A stretch of DNA of 64,000 nt, from the NCBI RefSeq assembly GCF_900156545.1, contig NZ_FTNW01000008.1, positions 111,630 to 175,629 of the forward strand, written 5' to 3'. The DNA comes from Aquipseudomonas alcaligenes (GTDB taxonomy: Bacteria > Pseudomonadota > Gammaproteobacteria > Pseudomonadales > Pseudomonadaceae). Positions 25,710 through 34,250 of the stretch are shown here, piece by piece. Below the pieces are notes generated by a model. The model ran no database searches. It saw only the letters and a list, made by a program, of their open reading frames with translations, and was not told the origin of the DNA. Both the position numbers and the translations under genes were made by a program. Position 1 is the stretch's first letter, and every line of letters begins with the position of its first letter.

Positions 25710-26834
25710 GTGCACAAAGCCGTAATCAGTGGCACTGGCCTGTATACCCCTGCCAACAGCATCTCCAACGACGAGCTGGTGGCTTCCTTCAATGCCTATG
25801 TTCAGCAGTTCAATGCCGACAATGCCGCCGCCATCGAGCGCGGTGAAGTCGAGGCGCTGAGTGAATCGAGCAGCGCCTTCATCGAGAAGGCTTCCGGCAT
25901 CAAGAGCCGCTTCGTCATCGACAAGGACGGCATCCTCGACCCGCAGCGCATGGTGCCGCGCATCCCCGAACGTTCCAATGAAGAGTGGGGCATTCTCTGC
26001 GAAATGGCCGTGGGCGCCGCCAGGGAAGCCCTCGAGCGCGCCGGCCGCAGCGTGGCCGACATCGATGGCGTGATCGTCGCCTGCTCCAACCTGCAGCGCG
26101 CCTACCCGGCGGTCGCCATCGAAGTGCAGGCCGCCCTCGGCATCAACGGCTGGGGCTATGACATGAACGTGGCCTGTTCCTCCGCCACCTTCGGCATCCA
26201 GGCCGCCACCAATGCCATTGCCACCGGCCAGGCCCGCGCCGTGCTGATGGTCAACCCGGAAATCTGCACCGGCCACCTGAACTTCCGCGACCGCGACAGC
26301 CACTTCATCTTTGGTGACGCCGCCACCGCGGTGATCATCGAGCGTGCCGACCAGGCCACCTCGAAGCATCAGTGGGACATCCTCGGCACCAAGCTGCTGA
26401 CCCAGTTCTCCAACAACATCCGCAACAACTTCGGCTTCCTCAACCGCGCGGCGGAAGAGGGCATTGGTGCCAAGGACAAGCTGTTCGTCCAGGAAGGCCG
26501 CAAGGTGTTCAAGGACGTCTGCCCGATGGTGGCCGAGCTGATCGGCGCCCACCTGGCGGAGAACCAGCTCAACGTCGGCGACGTGAAGCGTTTCTGGCTG
26601 CACCAGGCCAATCTCAACATGAACCTGCTGATCGCGCGCAAGCTGCTCGGCCGTGACGCCGAAGCCCACGAGGCGCCGGTGATCCTCGACACCTACGCCA
26701 ACACCAGCTCCGCCGGCTCGGTGATTGCCTTCCACAAGCACCACGACGATCTGCCGGTCGGCAGTCTGGGTGTGCTCAGCTCCTTTGGCGCCGGCTACTC
26801 CATCGGTAGCGTGATTCTGCGCAAGAAGGGCTGA
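25710..26834 (+). CDS. FabH-like beta-ketoacyl-ACP synthase III (acyl-CoA shunt type)
   Basis: A 374-residue ketosynthase starting at GTG 25710 (HKAVISGTGLYTPANSISNDELV), preceded by AGAGGA. The catalytic triad is intact: Cys in MNVACSSATFG, His in WLHQANLNMN, Asn in YANTSSAGS. It is longer than E. coli FabH (317). It strongly resembles P. aeruginosa PA3286, which condenses octanoyl-CoA from beta-oxidation with malonyl-ACP and so feeds fatty-acid breakdown products into synthesis. An ECF sigma gene follows at 26845, as PA3285 follows PA3286. Confidence 0.92.
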   Translation: MHKAVISGTGLYTPANSISNDELVASFNAYVQQFNADNAAAIERGEVEALSESSSAFIEKASGIKSRFVIDKDGILDPQRMVPRIPERSNEEWGILCEMAVGAAREALERAGRSVADIDGVIVACSNLQRAYPAVAIEVQAALGINGWGYDMNVACSSATFGIQAATNAIATGQARAVLMVNPEICTGHLNFRDRDSHFIFGDAATAVIIERADQATSKHQWDILGTKLLTQFSNNIRNNFGFLNRAAEEGIGAKDKLFVQEGRKVFKDVCPMVAELIGAHLAENQLNVGDVKRFWLHQANLNMNLLIARKLLGRDAEAHEAPVILDTYANTSSAGSVIAFHKHHDDLPVGSLGVLSSFGAGYSIGSVILRKKG

Positions 26835-26844
26835 TCACTCCGGT

Positions 26845-27453
26845 ATGTCGGGGACCGATGCCGAACTGCTCGCCCGCCTGTTGGCCGGTGAGCAGCGGGC
26901 CTTCCGCGAGCTGGTCTCGACTTACCAGGGCGCGATGCGCGCGGTGGCCTATGCCATCGTCGGCAGTCGCAACGCCGACGAGGTGGTGCAGGATGCCTGG
27001 CTGGCGGTGGTGCGCAACCTGGACGGCTTCCAGCAGCGCGCCAGCCTGAAGACCTGGCTGCTGACCATTACCGCCAACACCGCCAAGAGCCGTCTCAAGC
27101 AGCAGCGCCGCGAGCCGCTGCTCGATGACCTGCCGGCGCCGCATGGCAGCGTCGGCACAGAGCGCTTCGCCGAGGATGGCCATTGGCAGACGCCACCCGG
27201 TCAGTGGGAGCTGGACACGCCTGAGGCCCTGCTGGCGGAAGCCGAGCTGCGCGAGTGCCTGGACAAGACCATCGCCAGCCTGTCCGAAATGCAGTCCAGT
27301 GTCCTGCTGCTGCGCGAGCGACAGGGCCTGGAGCCCGAGGAGATTTGTAATCTTCTCGATCTCTCGCTCTCCAATGTGCGTGTCTTGTTGCACCGTGCCC
27401 GGCTCAAGGTGTTCGCCACGCTTGAGCATTTCGAGGAGACCGGCCAATGCTGA
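26845..27453 (+). CDS. ECF-family RNA polymerase sigma factor
   Basis: A 202-residue sigma-70 family protein with only regions 2 and 4. Region 2: FRELVSTYQGAMRAVAYAIVGSRNADEVVQDAWLAVVRNLDGFQ. Region 4: LDKTIASLSEMQSSVLLLRERQGLEPEEICNLLDLSLSNVRVLLHRARLKVF. Its end overlaps the start of a small zinc-finger protein gene by 7 bp, the usual sigma/anti-sigma arrangement. The signal it answers is unknown. It lies 10 bp after the FabH-like gene and may be co-transcribed with it. Confidence 0.93.
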   Translation: MSGTDAELLARLLAGEQRAFRELVSTYQGAMRAVAYAIVGSRNADEVVQDAWLAVVRNLDGFQQRASLKTWLLTITANTAKSRLKQQRREPLLDDLPAPHGSVGTERFAEDGHWQTPPGQWELDTPEALLAEAELRECLDKTIASLSEMQSSVLLLRERQGLEPEEICNLLDLSLSNVRVLLHRARLKVFATLEHFEETGQC

Positions 27454-27677
27454 GTTGCAAGGACCTGGTGGAGCGCTCCAGCGATTATCTCGACGGCCAG
27501 TTGCGCCTGCGCGAGCGCCTCGGCGTGCGTGTGCACCTGGCGATGTGCGTGCATTGCCGGCGCTTCATCCGGCAGCTGAAGCTGAGCCAGGCCGTGCTGC
27601 GCCAGCTGCCGGAAAAGCCCGTTGCCGAACTGGACTCGCTGGCGGAAAAGCTCGCCCGGCAACGCCGCGAGCCCTGA
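27447..27677 (+). CDS. Putative zinc-binding anti-sigma factor (zf-HC2)
   Basis: A 76-residue protein with the zinc anti-sigma motif H-x3-C-x2-C in HLAMCVHCRRF, preceded by the conserved CKDLVERSSDYLDGQL (helix 1). No membrane helix follows, so it is a soluble ZAS domain, which points to a cytoplasmic, perhaps redox, signal rather than an envelope one. It overlaps and presumably restrains the ECF sigma factor encoded just upstream. Confidence 0.9.
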   Translation: MLSCKDLVERSSDYLDGQLRLRERLGVRVHLAMCVHCRRFIRQLKLSQAVLRQLPEKPVAELDSLAEKLARQRREP

Positions 27678-27798
27678 CTCAGAGCGGGTCACTACCGTTC
27701 GGCGGGCTTCATCAAATTGTCATCGAACTGTGGCAGCGCGCGTCGATGATCATCCGCAGACTCGCGTTCTACTGGGGTTCTGCGTTCCGGATGTTGCC

Positions 27799-28821
27799 AT
27801 GCGAGTTCTACTTTTTCTTGCCGCGCTCGCGTGCGGCCTGCCTGCCTTTGCTGCCAACCGTTGCGACACCACCGTGCCGACCGGTCAGGTCGATGTCGGT
27901 GACGTGCGCCTGGCCTACCAGAGTGTCGGTCGCGACAGCGATCCGGCCTTGCTGCTGGTCATGGGGCTGGGTGGGCAACTGATCCACTGGCCTGACGACG
28001 TGGTCGAGCGCCTGTGTCGGCAGGGTTTCCGGGTCATCCGTTTCGATAACCGCGATGTCGGCCTGTCCACCTGGGCGCGGCCGGCACCGGAGGCCAGTCT
28101 GGGCTTTGCCGCGCTGCGTTATCGCCTGGGTTTTTCGGTGCAGGCGCCCTACACGCTGCGGGACATGGCCGGGGATTCGTTGCGGCTGATGGATGCCCTC
28201 GGCATTCAGCGCTTCCATCTGCTGGGGGCAAGCATGGGCGGGATGATTGCCCAGCACATGGCCGACCTGGCGCCGCAGCGGGTCGAGAGCCTGACCCTGC
28301 TGATGACCAGCTCCGGTGCGCCCGGTTTACCGGCGCCCAGCCCGCAGCTGCTGGAGCAACTGGCCCGGCGCGAGGCACCGGATCGGGCCGCGGCCATCGC
28401 GCAGCAGGCCGATCTGCTGGCGGCGCTGGGCAGCCCGCAATTGCCCAGCGATCGCGCACAGCTGCTGCGCGAGGCCGAGCGCAGCTACGACCGTGCCTTC
28501 AATCCGCAGGGGGTACAGCGACAGATCCTGGCGATTCTTGCCGAGCCGAGCCGGGTGGCGCTGCTCGAGCGCCTGCGCGTGCCGACGCTGGTGGTGCATG
28601 GCACCGCCGACCCGCTGCTGCCGGTGATGCACGGTGTGCATGTGGCCGCGCATGTCCGGGGTAGCGAGCTGAAACTGATTCCCGGCCTGGCCCATCGCTT
28701 CCAGGCGGCCTTCCGCGAGCCCCTGCTGGCCGCCGTGCTGCCCTACCTGCGCGAGCGTCGGATGGAAGAGGTACAGCTGGCGCAGAGCGCGGAGCAGTCG
28801 TCCACGCGCTCGCCGTTGTGA
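27799..28821 (+). CDS. Exported alpha/beta hydrolase
   Basis: A 340-residue protein with signal peptide ending PAFAA. The hydrolase core has the oxyanion strand LLLVMGLGGQLIHWPDDVVERL, nucleophile elbow LLGASMGGMIAQHMA, acid in HGTADPLLPV and His in PGLAHRFQ. The FDNRDVGLS stretch is typical of esterases in the EstB/TesA-like group. Substrate unknown. Convergent with glpD. Confidence 0.88.
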   Translation: MRVLLFLAALACGLPAFAANRCDTTVPTGQVDVGDVRLAYQSVGRDSDPALLLVMGLGGQLIHWPDDVVERLCRQGFRVIRFDNRDVGLSTWARPAPEASLGFAALRYRLGFSVQAPYTLRDMAGDSLRLMDALGIQRFHLLGASMGGMIAQHMADLAPQRVESLTLLMTSSGAPGLPAPSPQLLEQLARREAPDRAAAIAQQADLLAALGSPQLPSDRAQLLREAERSYDRAFNPQGVQRQILAILAEPSRVALLERLRVPTLVVHGTADPLLPVMHGVHVAAHVRGSELKLIPGLAHRFQAAFREPLLAAVLPYLRERRMEEVQLAQSAEQSSTRSPL

Positions 28822-28828
28822 TCGTCGC

Positions 28829-30349
28829 TCAGAGTCCCTGGGCGCGCGGCAGGGCCTGGCGGCTCAGCAGGTAGTCCTGCAGGCGGGCCTGCTGGCCCGG
28901 CGTCATGTACAGGCCCAGCTTGGTCCGGCGCCAGAGGATATCCTCGGCCTGCATCGCCCATTCTTCGCGGCACAGGTACTCCACTTCACGGGTGTACAGG
29001 CCGGCGCCCAGGTGCTCGCCAAGTTCGCTCTGGCGTTGCACGCCATCCAGCAGGCGCCAGGTGCGGCTGCCATAGGTGCTCACCCAGCGCTCTGCCAGTT
29101 CGCGGTCGAGCCAGCCGAAGCGGGCGATCAGCTGCTCGGCCAGCTTCTCGCGGCTGTCCATGTTCTCGCCGCCGGGTAGTGGCGCCTTGGCGGTCCAGGC
29201 CGGGCACAGGTGCGGGAAGTTCGGTGCCAGCAGCTCCATGGCCGACTCGGCGAGCTTGCGGTAGGTGGTCAGCTTGCCGCCGAACACCGACAGCAGCGGC
29301 GCCTCGCCCGGTGCACCGGCCAGCGACAGGGTGTAGTCGCGGGTGATCGCCGAGGGCAGGTCGGACTCGTCGTCGCACAGCGGGCGTACGCCGGAGTAGC
29401 TGTGCAGAATGTCGCCAGGCGTCAGCTGCTTGCGGAAGTGGGCATTGACCACCTTGAGCAGGTAAGCGGTTTCCTCTTCGCTGATGCGCACCTTGGCCGG
29501 GTCGCCCTGGTATTCGCGGTCGGTGGTGCCGATCAGGCTGAAGCGCTCCAGCCAGGGAATGACGAAGACGATGCGCTGGTCCTCGTTCTGCAGGATATAG
29601 GCCTGCTCCTGATCATGCAGGCGCGGCACCACGATATGGCTGCCCTGGATCAGGCGAATGCCGTAGGGCGACTTCTGCTTGAGGTCGTCCTGCAGGAACT
29701 TCGCGACCCAGGGCCCGGCGGCATTGACCAGGGCGCGGGCGCGGGTGGAAAACAGGCTGCCATCGGCGCGTTCCAGGTGCAGGTGCCACAGGCCCTTGCT
29801 ACGCCGAGCGCTGACGCAGCGGGTGCGGGTGTGGATGTGCGCGTGGCGCTCGCGCGCGGCCATGGCGTTGAGCAGTACCAGGCGGGCATCGTCCACCCAG
29901 CAGTCGGAGTATTCGAAACCGCGCAGCATTTCCGCCCGCAGCGGGCTGCCGGCGCCAAAGCGCACGCCGTGCGAGCCCGGCAGTTTCTCGCGCTTGCCCA
30001 GGTGGTCGTAGAGGAACAGGCCGGCGCGGATCATCCAGGCCGGACGCAGGTGCGGGCGGTGGGGGAGGATGAAGCGCATCGGCTTGACGATGTGTGGCGC
30101 CTTGGCCAGCAGCACCTCGCGCTCGGCCAGGGCTTCGCGCACCAGGCGAAACTCGTAGTGTTCGAGGTAGCGCAGGCCGCCATGGATCAGTTTGCTGCTG
30201 GCCGAGGAGGTGTGCTGGGCCAGGTCGTCGCGTTCGCAGAGGAATACCGACAGGCCGCGCCCGGCCGCATCGGCGGCGATGCCGACACCATTGATGCCGC
30301 CACCGATCACGGCGAGATCGTAGATTTCAGCGATAGGGGGCGTCGGCAT
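28829..30349 (-). CDS. glpD: Aerobic glycerol-3-phosphate dehydrogenase GlpD
   Basis: A 506-residue membrane-associated flavoenzyme oxidising glycerol-3-phosphate to dihydroxyacetone phosphate and passing electrons to quinone. The FAD Rossmann motif is YDLAVIGGGINGVGIAADAAGRG at about residue 10, followed by SSASSKLIHGGLRYLEHYEFRLVREAL. Length and C-terminal domain are standard. ATG 30349 is chosen because the FAD motif starts ten residues later. A GlpR half-site lies about 35 bp upstream, and glpR is upstream on the same strand. Confidence 0.96.
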   Translation of the reverse strand: MPTPPIAEIYDLAVIGGGINGVGIAADAAGRGLSVFLCERDDLAQHTSSASSKLIHGGLRYLEHYEFRLVREALAEREVLLAKAPHIVKPMRFILPHRPHLRPAWMIRAGLFLYDHLGKREKLPGSHGVRFGAGSPLRAEMLRGFEYSDCWVDDARLVLLNAMAARERHAHIHTRTRCVSARRSKGLWHLHLERADGSLFSTRARALVNAAGPWVAKFLQDDLKQKSPYGIRLIQGSHIVVPRLHDQEQAYILQNEDQRIVFVIPWLERFSLIGTTDREYQGDPAKVRISEEETAYLLKVVNAHFRKQLTPGDILHSYSGVRPLCDDESDLPSAITRDYTLSLAGAPGEAPLLSVFGGKLTTYRKLAESAMELLAPNFPHLCPAWTAKAPLPGGENMDSREKLAEQLIARFGWLDRELAERWVSTYGSRTWRLLDGVQRQSELGEHLGAGLYTREVEYLCREEWAMQAEDILWRRTKLGLYMTPGQQARLQDYLLSRQALPRAQGL

Positions 30350-30383
30350 GGCAAGGCACTCTGAGTTGTAATGTGAACGCAAT

Positions 30384-30403
30384 AATGTTCGATAGTGAAA
30401 ATA
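30384..30403. promoter_or_regulatory. Candidate GlpR operator upstream of glpD
   Basis: AATGTTCGAT fully matches the GlpR half-site consensus WATKYTCGWW, with an imperfect inverted partner to its right (RC TATTTTCACT). It sits 35-55 bp before the glpD ATG. Confidence 0.6.
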
Positions 30404-30486
30404 TGCTAGCGAAGCGTGTGCGCTTTCGCTAGTCCGAAAGCACGCCGGGTATCGGAAGGGTGACGGGTGTCTGGGCCTGCTCGGGC

Positions 30487-31245
30487 TCAGACGAGGTGCA
30501 GCTGAATCTTCTGCTCGTGCAGCAGGCGGCCCAGGCTGGCGGTGGGGGGGGCGTCGGTGTAGAGGTGGTCGATCAGGGCGATCGAGCCCAGGCGCACCAC
30601 TGCGTTGCGCCCGAACTTGCTCGAGTCGGCGGCCAGCAGGACCTGGCGGGCGTTGTCGATGATGGCCTGGGAGACCCGTACCTCCTGGTAGTCGAAGTCG
30701 AGCAGGCTGCCGTCCTCGTCGATACCGCTGATGCCGACGATGGCGAAGTCGACCTTGAACTGCTGGATGAAGTCCGCCGCCGCCTGGCCCACCACGCCGC
30801 CGTCACTGCGCACACTGCCGCCGGCCACCAGTACCTCGAAATCGGCCTTGTCGGCCAGGGTGGCGGCCACGTGCAGGTTGTTGGTGATCACCTTGAGGTG
30901 GCGGTGGCCGAGCAGGGCGCGGGCCACCGCCTCAGTGGTGGTGCCGATGCTGATGAACAGCGAGGCATGATCGGGGATGCTCGCGGCGATGGCCTCGGCA
31001 ATGCGCTGCTTCTCGTCGCGCATCTGCCCTGCGCGCATGGCGTAGGCGGTGTTCTGGATGCTCGAGGCCTCGCTCGCCGCGCCGCCGTGGGTGCGCCGCA
31101 GCAGGCCCTGCTCGGCCAGCTGGTTGATGTCGCGGCGGATGGTCTGCGGGGTCACCGCAAAGGCCTGGGCCAGCTCGTCGATGCTGACGTAGCCACGCTC
31201 GCGGGCACGTTCGAGGATGCTTTGCTGGCGGGGAGGGAGGCTCAT
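30487..31245 (-). CDS. glpR: Glycerol-3-phosphate regulon repressor GlpR (DeoR family)
   Basis: A 252-residue DeoR-type repressor. HTH at residues 20-45 (VSIDELAQAFAVTPQTIRRDINQLAEQGLLRRTHGGA, the DeoR signature). The effector domain includes ISIGTTTEAVARAL, VITNNLHVA, LVAGGSVRSDGGVVG and DFAIVGISGIDEDG. ATG 31245. It is placed between glpD and the divergent ybaK-glpK genes, as in other pseudomonads, and represses them until glycerol-3-phosphate appears. Confidence 0.95.
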   Translation of the reverse strand: MSLPPRQQSILERARERGYVSIDELAQAFAVTPQTIRRDINQLAEQGLLRRTHGGAASEASSIQNTAYAMRAGQMRDEKQRIAEAIAASIPDHASLFISIGTTTEAVARALLGHRHLKVITNNLHVAATLADKADFEVLVAGGSVRSDGGVVGQAAADFIQQFKVDFAIVGISGIDEDGSLLDFDYQEVRVSQAIIDNARQVLLAADSSKFGRNAVVRLGSIALIDHLYTDAPPTASLGRLLHEQKIQLHLV

Positions 31246-31378
31246 GGGCTTTCCTTTTTTATCGGTCGGCGGATTATAACGAGGCGTGGCGGTTGTGCGA
31301 CGCTCGGGGTAGGCCCCGCTGTGATGCACGGAACTGCTTCCCGCCGTTTTTTCCGTTAATGTACGCGCCTTCGTCGGA

Positions 31379-31398
31379 AATTTTCGAATTCGAACATG
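31379..31398. promoter_or_regulatory. Candidate GlpR operator overlapping the ybaK start
   Basis: AATTTTCGAATTCGAACATG contains two inverted GlpR half-sites. AATTTTCGAA matches WATKYTCGWW completely; the opposite strand reads CATGTTCGAA, one mismatch. The site ends on the ybaK start codon (31396), so binding would block the start of the ybaK-glpK transcript. Confidence 0.62.
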
Positions 31399-31866
31399 AC
31401 TCCCGCCATCGATCTGTTGAAGAAAGCCAAGGCTGAACACCAGGTACATAGCTACCAGCATGACCCCAAGGCGCCGTCCTATGGTCTGGAAGCGGCCGAG
31501 AAACTGGGCCTGGACCCTGCCCGGGTGTTCAAGACTCTGCTCGCGGCGACCGAGAAGGGCGAGTTGCTGGTGGCCGTGGTGCCGGTGGCCGGTACCCTCG
31601 ACCTCAAGGCTCTGGCGCATGCCGCGGGAGCCAAGAAAGCCGACATGGCCGACCCGCAGCTGGCGCAGCGCAGTACCGGCTACTTGGTGGGCGGTATCAG
31701 CCCGCTGGGGCAGAAGAAGCGCTTGCGCACTTTCATCGACGAGAGTGCCCGGCAGCATCCGACCATCCACGTCAGCGCCGGGCGGCGCGGACTGGAGGTC
31801 GAGCTGGCGGCCGAGGTGCTGGCCCAGCATACCCAGGGTAGTTTCGCTTCTATCGGGCGGGAGTGA
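31396..31866 (+). CDS. ybaK: Cys-tRNA(Pro) deacylase YbaK
   Basis: A 156-residue trans-editing enzyme that removes cysteine from mischarged tRNA-Pro. Family stretches: VHSYQHDPKAPSYGLEAAEKLGLDPARVFKTL, AVVPVAGTLDLKALA, GYLVGGISPLGQKKRLRTF (the conserved GGISP loop), and SAGRRGLEVEL. It lies divergent from glpR and 72 bp before glpK on the same strand, apparently sharing the glycerol-regulated promoter. Confidence 0.94.
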   Translation: MTPAIDLLKKAKAEHQVHSYQHDPKAPSYGLEAAEKLGLDPARVFKTLLAATEKGELLVAVVPVAGTLDLKALAHAAGAKKADMADPQLAQRSTGYLVGGISPLGQKKRLRTFIDESARQHPTIHVSAGRRGLEVELAAEVLAQHTQGSFASIGRE

Positions 31867-31886
31867 TCGGCTCCCTCACCCTCCGG

Positions 31887-31909
31887 CCCCTCTTCGGGTG
31901 GAAGAGGGG
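31887..31909. repeat. REP-like hairpin between ybaK and glpK
   Basis: CCCCTCTT-CGGGTGG-AAGAGGGG, an 8-bp perfect stem, in a CTCCCTCACCCTC context related to the pyrimidine-rich palindromes in the array at 49.7-50.7 kb. A solitary, diverged member of that repeat class. Confidence 0.6.
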
Positions 31910-31938
31910 TGTGTATGAATAACAACAAGGAAAACCGC

Positions 31939-33426
31939 ATGTCCCACTACCTGCTGGCCATCGACCAGGGCACCACCAGTTCCCGCGCCATTGTCTTCAG
32001 CGCCCAGGGGCTGCCCCTGGCCACTGCCCAGCGCGAGTTCAAGCAGTACTTCCCCAAGGATGGCTGGGTCGAGCACGACGCCGAAGAGATCTGGCTGAGC
32101 ACCCTCCAGGTCTGTCGCGAGGTGCTGGCCAGCAAGGGGCTCAGGGCCGAGGAGGTGCTGGCCATCGGCATCACCAACCAGCGCGAGACCACCATTGTCT
32201 GGGATGCCGCGACCGGCACGCCGATCCATCCGGCCATCGTCTGGCAGGACCGCCGCACCGCCGACTACTGTGCCGGGCTGAAAGCCGCCGGCCACGAAGC
32301 GCGGGTGGCGGAGAAGACCGGCCTGCTGATCGACCCCTATTTCTCCGCCACCAAGCTGCGCTGGATTCTCGACAGCGTGCCCGGCGCCCGCGAGCGCGCC
32401 GAGCGCGGCGAACTGCGCTTCGGCACCGTCGACTGCTTCCTGCTGTGGCGTCTGAGCGGCGGCAAGTCGCACCGCACCGATGCCAGCAACGCCTCGCGTA
32501 CCCTGTTGTTCAACATCCACAGCCAGCAGTGGGACGAGGAGCTGCTGGCGCTGTTCGACATCCCGCGCAGCCTGCTGCCGGAGGTGCTCGACTGTGCCGC
32601 CGACTTCGGCAGCACCCAGCCCGAATTGCTTGGCGCCGCCATCCCGGTGCTGGGCATGGCCGGCGACCAGCAGGCCGCGCTGATCGGCCAGGCCTGCTTC
32701 CAGCCCGGCATGGTCAAGAGCACCTATGGCACCGGTTGCTTCATGATCCAGAACACCGGCGCCACTCCGGTGGTGTCGCAGAACCGCCTGCTCACCACGG
32801 TCGGCTATCGCCTGAATGGCCAGGTCAGCTATGCGGTGGAGGGCAGCATCTTCGTCGCCGGAGCGGCCGTGCAGTGGCTGCGCGACGGCATCAAGCTGAT
32901 CGGTCATGCGCGCGACACCGAAGCCCTGGCCGAGCAGACCGGCGATGCCTGTGGTGTTTATCTGGTGCCGGCCTTCACCGGCCTGGGCGCCCCCTATTGG
33001 GACCCCAAGGCGCGCGGTGCCATCTTCGGCCTGACCCGCGACACCGGGATCAAGGAGATTGTCACCGCCGGCCTGCAGTCGGTCTGCTACCAGACCCGCG
33101 ACCTGCTGGAAGCCATGCACCGCGACGGCGCCGCCGAGCCCAGCGCACTGCGCGTGGACGGCGGCATGGTGGTGAACAACTGGGTCATGCAGTTCCTCGC
33201 CGACATCCTTGGCGTACCGGTGGAGCGCCCGGAGGTGACCGAGACCACGGCCCTTGGCGTGGCTTACCTGGCCGGCCTGCAGGCTGGGCTATACCGTGAC
33301 CTGGAGGAGATCGCCAGCCACTGGCACCGCCAGCAGCGCTTCGCCCCGCGCATGGCCGGCGAACACCGCGACAAGCTGTATGCCGGCTGGTTGGATGCGG
33401 TGAAGCGGGTGCGCAGCGAGGCGTGA
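31939..33426 (+). CDS. glpK: Glycerol kinase GlpK
   Basis: A 495-residue FGGY-family kinase phosphorylating glycerol. It opens with YLLAIDQGTTSSRAIVFS (phosphate 1 motif) and has ITNQRETTIVWD, VWQDRRTADYC, STYGTGCFMIQNTG and DGGMVVNNWVMQFLADIL. Start ATG 31939, preceded by AAGGAAAA. The glycerol facilitator gene glpF, usually just upstream of glpK in Pseudomonas, is absent here. Confidence 0.97.
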   Translation: MSHYLLAIDQGTTSSRAIVFSAQGLPLATAQREFKQYFPKDGWVEHDAEEIWLSTLQVCREVLASKGLRAEEVLAIGITNQRETTIVWDAATGTPIHPAIVWQDRRTADYCAGLKAAGHEARVAEKTGLLIDPYFSATKLRWILDSVPGARERAERGELRFGTVDCFLLWRLSGGKSHRTDASNASRTLLFNIHSQQWDEELLALFDIPRSLLPEVLDCAADFGSTQPELLGAAIPVLGMAGDQQAALIGQACFQPGMVKSTYGTGCFMIQNTGATPVVSQNRLLTTVGYRLNGQVSYAVEGSIFVAGAAVQWLRDGIKLIGHARDTEALAEQTGDACGVYLVPAFTGLGAPYWDPKARGAIFGLTRDTGIKEIVTAGLQSVCYQTRDLLEAMHRDGAAEPSALRVDGGMVVNNWVMQFLADILGVPVERPEVTETTALGVAYLAGLQAGLYRDLEEIASHWHRQQRFAPRMAGEHRDKLYAGWLDAVKRVRSEA

Positions 33427-33467
33427 AGGTGGTACAAGGAAATCATTACCCCTATTGAGGTCGCCGC

Positions 33468-34247
33468 ATGCAGCTGCGCCGTCGCCTGCCGATCCTTTCG
33501 CTGCTCGCCTGCCTGTCGCTGAGTACGGCGGGCGTGGCGCGTGGCGAGACGCTGGTGATTGCCGCTGATCTCTGGTGCCCGATCAACTGTGCGGCGGATT
33601 CGCCCAGGCCTGGCATCTTCGTCGAGCTCACGCGCGACATCTTCGCCGAGGCCGGTATCCAGGTGCGCTATGAGACGCGCAACTGGGCGCGGGTGTTGCA
33701 GGAGGTGCGCCGCGGCGACATCAATGCGGCGATCGGCGCTGGCTATGACGATGCGCCCGACTTTCTGTTCGGCGAGACGCCGGTGGCGCTGTCGCGGAAC
33801 TGCTTCTACACGCTGCAGGATTCGAGTTGGCGTTATGTCGGTGTCGAGTCGCTGCCGGCCGTGCGCATCGGCGTGATCAACGATTACAGCTATGGCGAGC
33901 CAATCAACGGCTACATCGCCGGGCCTCACGCCCAGGGCGACCGGGTCCAGGTGGCTGCCGGCAACAAGGCCCTCGATCTCAACCTGACCAAACTGAGGCA
34001 TGGCCGGCTGGATGCCGTACTGGAGAACAGCTGGGTGATCCAGTCGCGGCTGGCCGAGCTCGGTCGTAGCGGCGAGCTGCGCGAGGCCGGCTGCCGCGAG
34101 CCGGATATGCCGATCTTCCTGGCCTTCTCGCCGGCGCGCGCGGACAGCAGCCGCTATGTCGATCTGTTCGAGCAGGGGCTGCGGCGCTACCGGGCCGACG
34201 GTCGCCTGCAGGCGCTGCTGGACCGGTACGGCGTCAGTGAGCGCTAG
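33468..34247 (+). CDS. Periplasmic solute-binding protein, family 3 (stand-alone)
   Basis: A 259-residue exported protein; signal peptide residues 1-26. Body: ADLWCPINCAADSPRPGIFVELTRDIFAEAGIQVRYE, then WARVLQEVRRGDINAAIGAGYDDAPDFLF, then VRIGVINDYSYGEPINGYI. Polar amino-acid-binding fold, ligand unknown. No ABC transporter partner in sight. Confidence 0.85.
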   Translation: MQLRRRLPILSLLACLSLSTAGVARGETLVIAADLWCPINCAADSPRPGIFVELTRDIFAEAGIQVRYETRNWARVLQEVRRGDINAAIGAGYDDAPDFLFGETPVALSRNCFYTLQDSSWRYVGVESLPAVRIGVINDYSYGEPINGYIAGPHAQGDRVQVAAGNKALDLNLTKLRHGRLDAVLENSWVIQSRLAELGRSGELREAGCREPDMPIFLAFSPARADSSRYVDLFEQGLRRYRADGRLQALLDRYGVSER

Positions 34248-34250
34248 GCG

